DNA of 15,889 bases from Planctomycetaceae bacterium (GTDB taxonomy: Bacteria > Planctomycetota > Planctomycetia > Planctomycetales > Planctomycetaceae): the NCBI GenBank assembly GCA_020426065.1, contig JAGQQT010000027.1:1-15889 (forward strand). Direction: 5' to 3'. A model generated the notes under the pieces. That model searched no databases. It had not been told where the DNA came from and worked only from the letters and a program-made list of their open reading frames with translations. Made by a program: the position numbers and the translations under genes. Within the stretch, counting starts at the first letter, position 1; the number at the start of each line of letters is the position of its first letter. This document shows, piece after piece, positions 7,986 through 15,007 of this stretch.

Positions 7986-10283
7986 TCAGTCCGAGATTTC
8001 CGCCAGATAATCCAGGGCGATCATCAGCACCTCATCCAGATACGGGTCCGCCTGTACGCGATTGATTCCGGAGAGGTTTTCATAAGTTTTGCGGCTTGGC
8101 GTATTGGTTGCTGGCTGAGACTGGAATGCCTCCCAGTTCAGGGAGCGGGAGGTGATCTGCCTGTCCTGCAGATACCTGTCGATCCGTTTCCGCATATCGA
8201 TGAAATAAGAGGAAGCATCCACCCGGCTCTGGCTTTGCTGCCGCAGACGCTTCAGCACTTTTCTCTGACTGTACGCTGAACTGTCGACAGCACTGGAATC
8301 GATTTTGTCCGGACTGATCGGATTAAAATGGTCCTGCTCCCGAATTGATGAATAGTCGGTGATGTTTGGCAGGACGATGTCAGCCCGAACACCATTCTGC
8401 TGGATGGAATCTCCACCCGGCAGATAAAACAGCATGGTGGCCACCTGCAGCATCCCCATTTCCTGGGCGGTTTTTTCAGAAGCCTCGCCCAACCCCTGTA
8501 TGTTCTTTACGATGCCCGCTCCTGTGGTCGTGCGGTCTCCCACAATGATGGCTTTGCCATGATCACGCAGAGCCCCGGCAAAGATCTCCGCTCCTCCCGC
8601 CGATTGAGCATCCACCAGGATCACGATTGGTTTGTCCCACAACGCCTTTTCGTTTTCCCCTTTGTATGTGTTCACGTTTCCGCTTCGGTCTTTCGTCAGC
8701 AGAACCGCCTCGTGATCCAGAAACAGGCCGGTCGCGTTGATCGAATCTCCCAGGGATCCTCCGGTGTTCCCTCGCAGATCGATCACGAGCAGGTCCACAT
8801 CCTGTTGATTGAATTGGCGCAGGATTGCTTTGATATCGTTGGCTGAACTCTGTTCATAGTTGTCACTCTCTTTCAGGTCACGATAGAAAGAGGGAATGCG
8901 CAGAAAGCCGATCCGATCACGACTGGGGACCGGCAGATCATCTCCGGAAAGAACAACCCCCTGAACAGGATTGGTTTTCACCTTCTGCCGCGTGATGACG
9001 AAGGTCCGTTTCTTGCCGTCGGTTCTCAGGACTCGCAATCGGACCTCCGTATTTTCTTTCCCGCGGATCAGGGCTACAGCATCCTCCAGCCGCATTCCAT
9101 CAATCGCGGTCAGCTTCCCTTCGGCTCCTTCCCCAACGGCAGTGATGATATCTCCCGAGGCGAGTCGACCATCTTCATCCGCAGGCCCACCGGAGATGAT
9201 CTCCGCCACTTCCATCCCCAGAGGTGCAGTTCTCAGTGAAGCACCGATTCCGATCAATTGCTGCGTGGAAGTGACCCGGAAATCGTTGTACTTGGTTTTC
9301 GAAACGTAACTGGAGTCCCCGTCGTAAGATTTCACGATCGAATTGGCAACCATTTCCAGCAGCAGGTCTGAAGTAAGACTGGTAGTATTATTGAGTGACT
9401 GAGCTGCCGACTTCATGATTTGCTGCCGGGCTTCATCATACGTCTGGCCGCGACTGACATAGTACAGCAGATTGTATTTGACGAGCTTGCGCCAGCGTTC
9501 CTGGCGAGACTCCTCATCAGGAGCGTAGGAAATCAACTCCGAATCCAGAACATAATCTTCATCGACTGTGAAATCATGCTGGAAGTCCACCATCTGATTC
9601 TGGTAGTCGTAAAACTCCCGCCGAATTTCGACTGAGCGCTCATACCATTCCCGAGCAAAATCGATCTGCCCCGCTCGCAGTTGTTTCAGGACAGGAGTCC
9701 TGCGCATTTCGTCAATTTCGCTCTGCAGAAACAGCAGTTTGGAAGAATCGAGCGCCTTGATATAATGCTCGACAAACCGATCCGCCAGTTCCCGATCAAA
9801 TTCCTGTTCCGTGAAATGCCTCTCATCCAGCAGGGAAATCAGCTCACGGATAATGGCCTGCTCGCGCTTGCCGAATTTGCGTTCTTCCTCTTTGACTTCA
9901 GGCAGCTCGCGGGGAGAGGGCTCCGTCCACTGCATTGGATTGGCCTGATTTGCTGGAACCGGAGCAGCCGGTTTCTTGAGCAGCTTGACCTTGTGGCCGG
10001 GCTGAATCTTCCCGGTTGTGCTTGTCACCCGGGCCTGAATCTGATCTTCCGTCGCGCTCGTGATCGTCCCTGAGCCAACCTTGAGATGGCCGACACCCGG
10101 AACTTCAACGAAAATCTCGAACTGGTCTCCCTTGCCGGGGCTCGGTTCTTCTTCCCAGCTCAACAGCAGCGAGTCTGCGTCGACCGATTTGACAGTCCCG
10201 GGGAATTCCTCTGCAGCGGCAGAGGGAACGGAAAGCACAGCACCCGAAATGAGCAATAGGGATGCAAACAGGAAACGGATCAT
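7986..10283 (-). CDS. Exported Prc/Tsp-type S41 protease homologue lacking the Ser-Lys dyad
   Basis: 765 aa. Residues 1-24 are a signal peptide (MIRFLFASLLLISG, cut near SAAAEE). Residues about 27-105 form a small beta-rich domain with a KGDQFEIFVEV core. The Tsp-type helical N-domain follows (about 140-340, LLDERHFTEQEFDRELADRF), then a PDZ domain (about 343-425, IGIGASL, GGPADEDGRLASGD), the S41 core (about 455-600, LLVIDLRGNTGGS) and a Prc-like C-terminal helical region. In E. coli Prc the catalytic Ser430 sits in SASASE and Lys455 lies 25 residues later. Here the serine position is G563 (QSAGGAEIFAG) and the lysine position is G588 (TTTGAG); the Asp equivalent D574 remains. The frame is intact on both sides. 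A Shine-Dalgarno AGGAG lies 7 bases before the ATG. It is probably a periplasmic pseudo-protease or chaperone/adaptor; non-canonical catalysis is the alternative. Confidence 0.9.
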   Translation of the reverse strand: MIRFLFASLLLISGAVLSVPSAAAEEFPGTVKSVDADSLLLSWEEEPSPGKGDQFEIFVEVPGVGHLKVGSGTITSATEDQIQARVTSTTGKIQPGHKVKLLKKPAAPVPANQANPMQWTEPSPRELPEVKEEERKFGKREQAIIRELISLLDERHFTEQEFDRELADRFVEHYIKALDSSKLLFLQSEIDEMRRTPVLKQLRAGQIDFAREWYERSVEIRREFYDYQNQMVDFQHDFTVDEDYVLDSELISYAPDEESRQERWRKLVKYNLLYYVSRGQTYDEARQQIMKSAAQSLNNTTSLTSDLLLEMVANSIVKSYDGDSSYVSKTKYNDFRVTSTQQLIGIGASLRTAPLGMEVAEIISGGPADEDGRLASGDIITAVGEGAEGKLTAIDGMRLEDAVALIRGKENTEVRLRVLRTDGKKRTFVITRQKVKTNPVQGVVLSGDDLPVPSRDRIGFLRIPSFYRDLKESDNYEQSSANDIKAILRQFNQQDVDLLVIDLRGNTGGSLGDSINATGLFLDHEAVLLTKDRSGNVNTYKGENEKALWDKPIVILVDAQSAGGAEIFAGALRDHGKAIIVGDRTTTGAGIVKNIQGLGEASEKTAQEMGMLQVATMLFYLPGGDSIQQNGVRADIVLPNITDYSSIREQDHFNPISPDKIDSSAVDSSAYSQRKVLKRLRQQSQSRVDASSYFIDMRKRIDRYLQDRQITSRSLNWEAFQSQPATNTPSRKTYENLSGINRVQADPYLDEVLMIALDYLAEISD

Positions 10284-10317
10284 GAGGAAGCTCCTGATAC
10301 GGTTCTTACAGGGGTTA

Positions 10318-10343
10318 TCCGTTCATGTATAAACGGAATTCCG
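10318..10343. repeat. Two overlapping inverted repeats upstream of the S41 gene
   Basis: TCCGTT (10318-10323) pairs with AACGGA (10332-10337) across an 8-base loop. The perfect palindrome CGGAATTCCG (10334-10343) shares four bases with the second arm, so only one of the two hairpins could form at a time. They lie 35-60 bases upstream of the S41 homologue start, in the 105-base gap after galM. An operator or leader structure is possible. Confidence 0.35.
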
Positions 10344-10388
10344 GCAAGTTACCAGAAGCACTTCCTCATTTTCCGATATTCATCCTGT

Positions 10389-11504
10389 TTATTTCGCCGT
10401 CTTGAAATGGAAGACCGTTGTGGTGGAATAAGTCTCACCCGGTTTCAGCAGTGTGGAGGGAAAGTTTGGCTGATTCGGACTGTCCGGATAGTGTTGCGTT
10501 TCCAGGCAGAATCCACCCCGATGAACATACTCCTTGCCAGACTTTCCTTTAAGACGACCATCCAGAAAGTTGCCACAATAGAACTGAATGCCAGGCTCGG
10601 TGGTTTCAATTTCCAGTACACGTCCCGATTGTGGTTCGGTTACACGGGCCGCCAGTACCAGTCCAGTATTGCCTTCCGGACGATCAATCACCCAGTTGTG
10701 GTCGAATCCACCACCGAATTCGAGTTGCTGATGAGCTTCGTTGATATCCCGGCCAATCGGTTTGGCTGTGGTGTAATCAAAGGGAGTCCCTTTAACATCA
10801 GCCAGTTCTCCAGTGGGGATCAGCCCCGCATCAACGGGAGTGTACCGGGAAGCGTTCAGCATTAACTCGTGATCAAGAATATCCCCGTTTCCTTCTCCCT
10901 TGAGATTGAAGTAGGTGTGCTGGGTCAGGTTGACATGAGTGGCTTTGGTGGTTGTTGCCTTGTAATCCACCCGCAGCGAGTTGTCGTTGGTCAGGGTGTA
11001 GGTCACGGTGACACTCAATTCTCCGGGATAACCTTCCTCACCATCTTTGGCGGTGTAGGTCAACTGAAGTGAAGTGCCGTTCTTCACTTTGAGCTCCTGA
11101 GCATTCCACACCACTTTATCAAATCCGATTACACCACCATGCAGATGATTCTCACCATTATTGACTGCGAGCTTGTATTCCTCGCCATCAATGGTGAACT
11201 TTCCTTTGGCAATTCGGTTGCCATAACGGCCGACAATCGAGCCGAAGTAAGGCTTGTCGACGGCATTCATGTAGCTTTCGACATTGTCGTATCCGAGTGC
11301 GACATCAGCCATTTTACCGTGTCGGTCCGGAACCTGAATGGAGGTGATGATCGCCCCATAATTGGTGACCTTGACCACCATCCCCTTTGCATTTTTCATT
11401 TCATACAGTTTGATGGAATCAAAATCAGATTCCCGGATTCCAGCTTCAGCCATCGAATTGATTCCCCATAACGACAAAATCATCAGCGACATCAGATAAC
11501 GCAT
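10389..11504 (-). CDS. galM: Exported aldose 1-epimerase (galactose mutarotase)
   Basis: 371 aa. It interconverts alpha and beta anomers of hexoses such as galactose or glucose. Residues 1 to about 21 form a signal peptide (MRYLMSLMILSLWG..SMAEA), so it acts in the periplasm, unlike the cytosolic GalM of E. coli. Family motifs are complete: GRYGNRIAKGKF, NNGENHLHGG with H120, NLTQHTYFNL with the general acid H196, GFDHNWV with D268, ETTEPGIQFYCGN, and CLETQHYPDSPNQPNFPS with the general base E335. The start is decided by the ribosome-binding site: GAGAGG (11512-11517) lies 7 bases before the ATG at 11504 but only 1 base before the ATG at 11510. The gene follows the SGLT-type symporter on the same strand after a 97-base gap, fitting a role in presenting the right sugar anomer for uptake. 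Confidence 0.92.
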   Translation of the reverse strand: MRYLMSLMILSLWGINSMAEAGIRESDFDSIKLYEMKNAKGMVVKVTNYGAIITSIQVPDRHGKMADVALGYDNVESYMNAVDKPYFGSIVGRYGNRIAKGKFTIDGEEYKLAVNNGENHLHGGVIGFDKVVWNAQELKVKNGTSLQLTYTAKDGEEGYPGELSVTVTYTLTNDNSLRVDYKATTTKATHVNLTQHTYFNLKGEGNGDILDHELMLNASRYTPVDAGLIPTGELADVKGTPFDYTTAKPIGRDINEAHQQLEFGGGFDHNWVIDRPEGNTGLVLAARVTEPQSGRVLEIETTEPGIQFYCGNFLDGRLKGKSGKEYVHRGGFCLETQHYPDSPNQPNFPSTLLKPGETYSTTTVFHFKTAK

Positions 11505-11511
11505 TTTCATT

Positions 11512-11517
11512 CCTCTC
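11512..11517 (-). promoter_or_regulatory. Ribosome-binding site that fixes the galM start
   Basis: GAGAGG on the minus strand, 7 bases upstream of ATG 11504. The tandem ATG AAA ATG leaves too little room for the first ATG (11510). Confidence 0.65.
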
Positions 11518-11601
11518 TGTAAGTCATCTTCAAGAAGACGATCCGGCCTGCTCTGAACTGAATTGCTCTGAGGCTGCCGGGATAGTGCCTGTTCACATCA
11601 T

Positions 11602-13284
11602 TCAGGGTGCGGGCCGCAGAGCTTCAAAATCGGCAAACGTGGTGTAAATCAACAGCACGCACATAATCAGTATCAGCCCGGCCAGCCGGGCATGTTTCCA
11701 GGGAGTCATGTCGACTGCTCCCACATCCTCCTGTACAAATTCCTGTTCCATCGGCTCCAGTTCGCCAATGACGAGCATCAGAATCACCAGCCAGCTGAAC
11801 ACCAGCCCCAGGAAATGGAACGTGTGAATCGAATCAACAATCAGATTAAAGGGCGGAACAAAATATCCAATCGCAATCAGGCTGAAACCAGTCACCAGAC
11901 CGATTTTCGCGGCCTTGGGGGGAACCCGCTTAGTCAGCATGCCGACGAGCACCACTGCAAAAATCGGAATGAAGTACATTCCGTTCATCTTCTGCAGATA
12001 GTTGAAGATGCTTTCGGTTTTGTCGAGCAGGGGAGCAATGGACATTGAGATGATGGCCACAATCACCCCGAAAATAACACCACTGCGGACAACCTGATGC
12101 TCAGTCGCTTCCGGCTTCCAGTGACGATACAACCCCAGGCTGAACAGTGTGCAGGCGCTGTTCAGGGCGGAGTTGAAGCTCGAGAGAATTGCACCAATCA
12201 AAGCCGCGGCAAAGAAACCAACCAGACTGGGAGGCAACACCCGGTTCACAAGTAACCCGTAAGCTTCATTTGGCTTGGCCTCACCGACAAATTGCAGATT
12301 CCCCTGAATATACATTGTGTAGGCAATCATCCCGGGCAGCACCAGGTAGAGTGGCCCCAGCAGTTTCAGGGCCCCAGTCAGCAGGACTCCCTTCTGGCCT
12401 TCCGCCAGACTGCTCGCTCCAAAAGTTCGTTGAATGATCTGCTGGTTGGTCGTCCAGTAAAACAGGTTCAGCAGAAAGATCCCGGAGAAGATCGTTCCGA
12501 ACGGCACGTTCGAAGACGCTCCTCCTACTGAGTTGAATCGATCCCGCTGACTTTCGACCAGCACGTTCATCCCGGCAGAAACACCACCGCCATCGGTCAG
12601 GGCGTTCAGGCCAAAATACGTGATCATCAAACCGCCCGCAAACAGACCAACTCCGTTCAAGGTATCGGAAACGGCCACTGTGCGCAGTCCTCCGAACAGG
12701 GCGTAAATCGAACCGATAATGCCCACCACCCACACCACTGCCCAGAGGGCCATTGTGTGAGCATTTGTTGTGGCTGCCTGAATGGACGCCTCATCTGCTC
12801 CAGTAACAACACCAGTAGTAAACAGAGTGGACACATCCAGAATCCCGATCATGCCTTTCGCTCCGGTGTAGAGAATGATTGGCAGCAGAATTCCGACATA
12901 AGCCAGCAGGAAAATCAGGTTGGTGATCACCTGGGTGCCATGATCAAATCGGATCTCGAGATACTCCGGCACCGTCGCCACACCACTTTTCAAAAAGCGG
13001 GGGAGGAAAAACCAGGCCATGAAGACGAGTGCAATTACGCAAACCACTTCCCACACCATCACACACAGGCCGTAGGAGAAGGCATCTCCATTCAGGCCGA
13101 CGAGCTGTTCGGTGGAAAGGTTGGTCAGCAGCAAAGAACCGGCAATGAGCGGAAAGGTGAGCGAGCGGCCCGCCAGAAAGTAGCCCTGGGTACTGTCGTG
13201 ATCATCCTTGCGGGTAATGATCCAGGTGAGCAACCCCACCAGAGCGGTAAAAAACAGAAAGGAGCCTATCGTGAGCAGATCCAC
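11602..13284 (-). CDS. SGLT-type sodium:sugar symporter (SSS family)
   Basis: 560 aa from the GTG at 13284, an inner-membrane protein with about 13-14 hydrophobic segments. The N-terminal part resembles E. coli YidK and Vibrio v[72 protein letters not shown]. Residues matching the vSGLT galactose site are kept: N55 (N64), Q60 (Q69), E79 (E88), N280 (N260) and K307 (K294). The gate residues differ: W78 for Y87 and Q282 for Y263. The likely role is Na+-coupled hexose import. The open frame reaches a GTG at 13356, but the extra 24 residues are hydrophilic and lack a Shine-Dalgarno. GTG 13284 starts right at the first membrane helix ([12 protein letters not shown]) and has AGGGA (13292-13296) 7 bases upstream. 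The exported mutarotase gene follows, probably on the same transcript. The exact sugar is unknown. Confidence 0.9.
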   Translation of the reverse strand: MDLLTIGSFLFFTALVGLLTWIITRKDDHDSTQGYFLAGRSLTFPLIAGSLLLTNLSTEQLVGLNGDAFSYGLCVMVWEVVCVIALVFMAWFFLPRFLKSGVATVPEYLEIRFDHGTQVITNLIFLLAYVGILLPIILYTGAKGMIGILDVSTLFTTGVVTGADEASIQAATTNAHTMALWAVVWVVGIIGSIYALFGGLRTVAVSDTLNGVGLFAGGLMITYFGLNALTDGGGVSAGMNVLVESQRDRFNSVGGASSNVPFGTIFSGIFLLNLFYWTTNQQIIQRTFGASSLAEGQKGVLLTGALKLLGPLYLVLPGMIAYTMYIQGNLQFVGEAKPNEAYGLLVNRVLPPSLVGFFAAALIGAILSSFNSALNSACTLFSLGLYRHWKPEATEHQVVRSGVIFGVIVAIISMSIAPLLDKTESIFNYLQKMNGMYFIPIFAVVLVGMLTKRVPPKAAKIGLVTGFSLIAIGYFVPPFNLIVDSIHTFHFLGLVFSWLVILMLVIGELEPMEQEFVQEDVGAVDMTPWKHARLAGLILIMCVLLIYTTFADFEALRPAP

Positions 13285-13362
13285 AACCCGATCCCTTTGG
13301 GGTAAATGAACATCCGGAGAATTCGTCGATTGACGCAGTTGACGACGTTGCAGCACAGAGAG

Positions 13363-13380
13363 TGACCGACAGATCGGTCA
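13363..13380. promoter_or_regulatory. Palindromic candidate operator upstream of the symporter gene
   Basis: TGACCGA-CAGA-TCGGTCA, a perfect 7-bp inverted repeat with a 4-base centre, 79 bases before the symporter GTG start. On the minus strand it overlaps TTGACC (13381-13376), a near-consensus -35 hexamer; no good -10 follows at 17 bases. Size and symmetry resemble a repressor half-site pair (for example TetR- or GntR-like), but the regulator is unknown. Confidence 0.45.
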
Positions 13381-13454
13381 ACTTCAATGAGACCCGCTGG
13401 CAGGATCTTGAGAAATATTACCAGTCCAGGCAAGCGTACCGCTCGAAATTGCAC

Positions 13455-13494
13455 AGGAATCCGGGCAGGGTACAAAAACTCTGCCCGGATTTCC
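13455..13494 (-). terminator. Long stem-loop downstream of the universal stress protein gene
   Basis: AATCCGGGCAG (13458-13468) pairs perfectly with CTGCCCGGATT (13481-13491), an 11-bp stem. AGG before and CCT after extend it past one bulged T. It begins about 10 bases after the usp stop codon. There is no U-run after the stem on the minus strand, only T residues within the loop, so it is either a hairpin terminator of non-classical form or an mRNA-stabilising 3' structure. Confidence 0.55.
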
Positions 13495-13504
13495 TGAGCT
13501 CAAA

Positions 13505-14437
13505 TTATTTTGACTTCGGCTTGATTGCCAGCAGGGAGCAGTCCATTTCGGCGAGAATCCGCTCTGCGGTATTGCCCATGATCATCGCTGACAGACCAGT
13601 CCGGCCGGCCGTTCCCATGACCAGGAGGTCGACTTCGTTTTCCCGCAGCTTGTCACAGATGACCTTTTCAGCCGATCCCTGCTCAACATGCACCACGGTT
13701 CCCAGTTCCAGGGTCCGGTAATCGGTCCGGGACAGTCGCTCCTGCAGAATCGTCTTGGCCCGTTCCAGTTCGGAATCGCGGAGTTTTTCGATGTCTCCCA
13801 TTGGAATACCACTTCCGGCCAGCTTGTAATCCTCGCCGGATTCGACCACATGAACCACATGCAGCCGGGTCTGGAACATCCGTGCGAGCTGAACTCCCGC
13901 ATCGAGAATCTGTTCGCCGACTTCGGTGAAATCATCTGCCACCAGAGTGCTTTCGATGGTCCGCGCCGGATCTGGCTTGGCGACATAAACGGGGACCGGG
14001 CATTTTCGCAGCAGCTTGATCGCTGTCCGGCCGAACAGCAGGTCTGTCAGACTGGATTTGGATTTCCGACCGACCACAACCAGTGTGAATTTTCCGGCTT
14101 CCACAAACTTGATCATCGATTCAGCGGAAGGCCCAAACAGCACTTTGGCATCCGCATCCACGCCTTCTGCTTTCGCCCGCTCGACCAGCGTGCCCAGTAC
14201 CTCTTCGGCTTCCAGCTGAACTTTGCTCTTTTTGCCAGAATCATCCGTTTCAATCAGATGCAAGGCCTGCTCGGAGATGTCGATCACAGCCGTGAAGGTC
14301 AGCTTCCCGTTGCCTCCCTGGGCCAGGGCAATCCCTTTCTGCACAGCCTGCTCACAACGCACAGACAGATCATGGCTGATCAGTCTGTCTGCGTGGGATA
14401 AATCGACACCAACCAGGATTTTTGCAAACGAAATCAT
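13505..14437 (-). CDS. Tandem UspA-domain universal stress protein
   Basis: 310 aa with two Usp domains in tandem, about 3-155 and 160-308; cytosolic. Domain 1 opens with FAKILVGVDLS and ends with VVVGRKSKSSLTDLLFGRTAIKLLRKCPVPVYV (given here only as its family pattern, 121-152). Domain 2 ends with VMGTAGRTGLSAMIMGNTAERIL. The ATP-binding pattern G-x2-G-x9-G-(S/T/N) is complete in domain 2 (G275, G278, G288-N289-T290). In domain 1 the second glycine is S126, so ATP binding may be confined to the second domain. Tandem Usp proteins commonly act in stress survival and persistence signalling; the partner is unknown. The open frame extends to 14536, but ATG 14437 starts at the first beta strand and has GGAG (14445-14448) 7 bases upstream. 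It is transcribed away from the response regulator gene. Confidence 0.9.
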   Translation of the reverse strand: MISFAKILVGVDLSHADRLISHDLSVRCEQAVQKGIALAQGGNGKLTFTAVIDISEQALHLIETDDSGKKSKVQLEAEEVLGTLVERAKAEGVDADAKVLFGPSAESMIKFVEAGKFTLVVVGRKSKSSLTDLLFGRTAIKLLRKCPVPVYVAKPDPARTIESTLVADDFTEVGEQILDAGVQLARMFQTRLHVVHVVESGEDYKLAGSGIPMGDIEKLRDSELERAKTILQERLSRTDYRTLELGTVVHVEQGSAEKVICDKLRENEVDLLVMGTAGRTGLSAMIMGNTAERILAEMDCSLLAIKPKSK

Positions 14438-14444
14438 TTTGAGG

Positions 14445-14448
14445 CTCC
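14445..14448 (-). promoter_or_regulatory. Ribosome-binding site that fixes the usp start
   Basis: GGAG on the minus strand, 7 bases before ATG 14437. It rules against the 33-residue upstream extension of the open frame, whose sequence (SLDWWILRVVKNPWW) does not resemble a Usp domain. Confidence 0.65.
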
Positions 14449-14565
14449 ACCACGGGTTCTTGACAACACGGAGAATCCACCAGTCAAGACTCGTATTACA
14501 GGAGGATACTGAGAGTGACAGGTCAGAATAAGACATCCACGGTTTCCAAAACCGGGATCTCTGAA

Positions 14566-14579
14566 TCCATTATAATGGA
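14566..14579. promoter_or_regulatory. Palindrome containing a TATAAT -10-like box
   Basis: TCCATTATAATGGA is a perfect 14-bp palindrome. TATAAT occurs at 14571-14576 on plus and 14574-14569 on minus. No good -35 lies 17 bases away on either strand (TTCAGT on minus is a weak match). It is about 130 bases upstream of usp and about 430 upstream of the response regulator, so a usp promoter or operator is the likelier role. Confidence 0.35.
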
Positions 14580-14732
14580 AAATTCAGGTTCACTGAAGCA
14601 AGGATTTGTCGTGTTCCTTGAATCATTCTGAAGACTTTTTCCGGAACGGGCCATTTCAGGGTACGGATTCGGGCAACTGTGACGGTTGTAGCGGTGTGCC
14701 GGTTCTCGAAATGCATCGTTCGTACCAGATTT

Positions 14733-14773
14733 TGTTGCCGACTGGCAACACGTGTCGTAGGGTTGAATACCCT
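14733..14773. repeat. Two adjacent short hairpins in the response regulator leader
   Basis: Hairpin 1: TGTTGCC (14733-14739) pairs with GGCAACA (14744-14750), loop GACT. Hairpin 2: AGGGT (14759-14763) pairs with ACCCT (14769-14773), loop TGAAT. They are 8 bases apart and about 235-275 bases before the response regulator start. The function is unknown; an RNA structure or protein-binding sites are possible. Confidence 0.35.
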
Positions 14774-15007
14774 TCAAGTTGCTCTCAGCGTCATCCCGGT
14801 TTTTTGACCGGTGTGATTCGAGCGAAAGTTTCTTCTGTCCCACCGCCAGGATCAAAGTGCGAGAGACAGTCAGGACTTTTCGAATCATGACGCCTTCAAA
14901 CCGGATGAAATGTGTTGCAGGAACCCCTCGCGGGTTTGTGTTTCAGCTCATTCGCCCCTCGGCCTGGCCGAGATCGATCTTCCTTCCTGTTTGCGTTGAG
15001 AGTCACT

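Larger units (their letters stand above)
14438..15007. promoter_or_regulatory. Divergent intergenic region between usp and the response regulator
   Basis: 570 bases with no gene I can support; short open frames on both strands resemble no family and lack ribosome-binding sites. It holds a 14-bp perfect palindrome TCCATTATAATGGA at 14566-14579 (with TATAAT on both strands) and two adjacent hairpins at 14733-14773. I looked for a sigma-54 TGGCAC-N5-TTGC element before the response regulator and did not find one. Confidence 0.5.

Noticed and set aside
8521..8660. Frameshift or sequencing error as the reason for the missing Ser and Lys in the S41 gene
   Set aside because: Family-typical sequence continues in the same frame before, between and after both positions, so a simple frame error cannot explain the substitutions.
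14523..14890. Short open frames on both strands in the usp/response regulator gap
   Set aside because: No ribosome-binding site, no recognisable domain and no signal peptide. The two frames overlap each other antisense, so at most one could be real.
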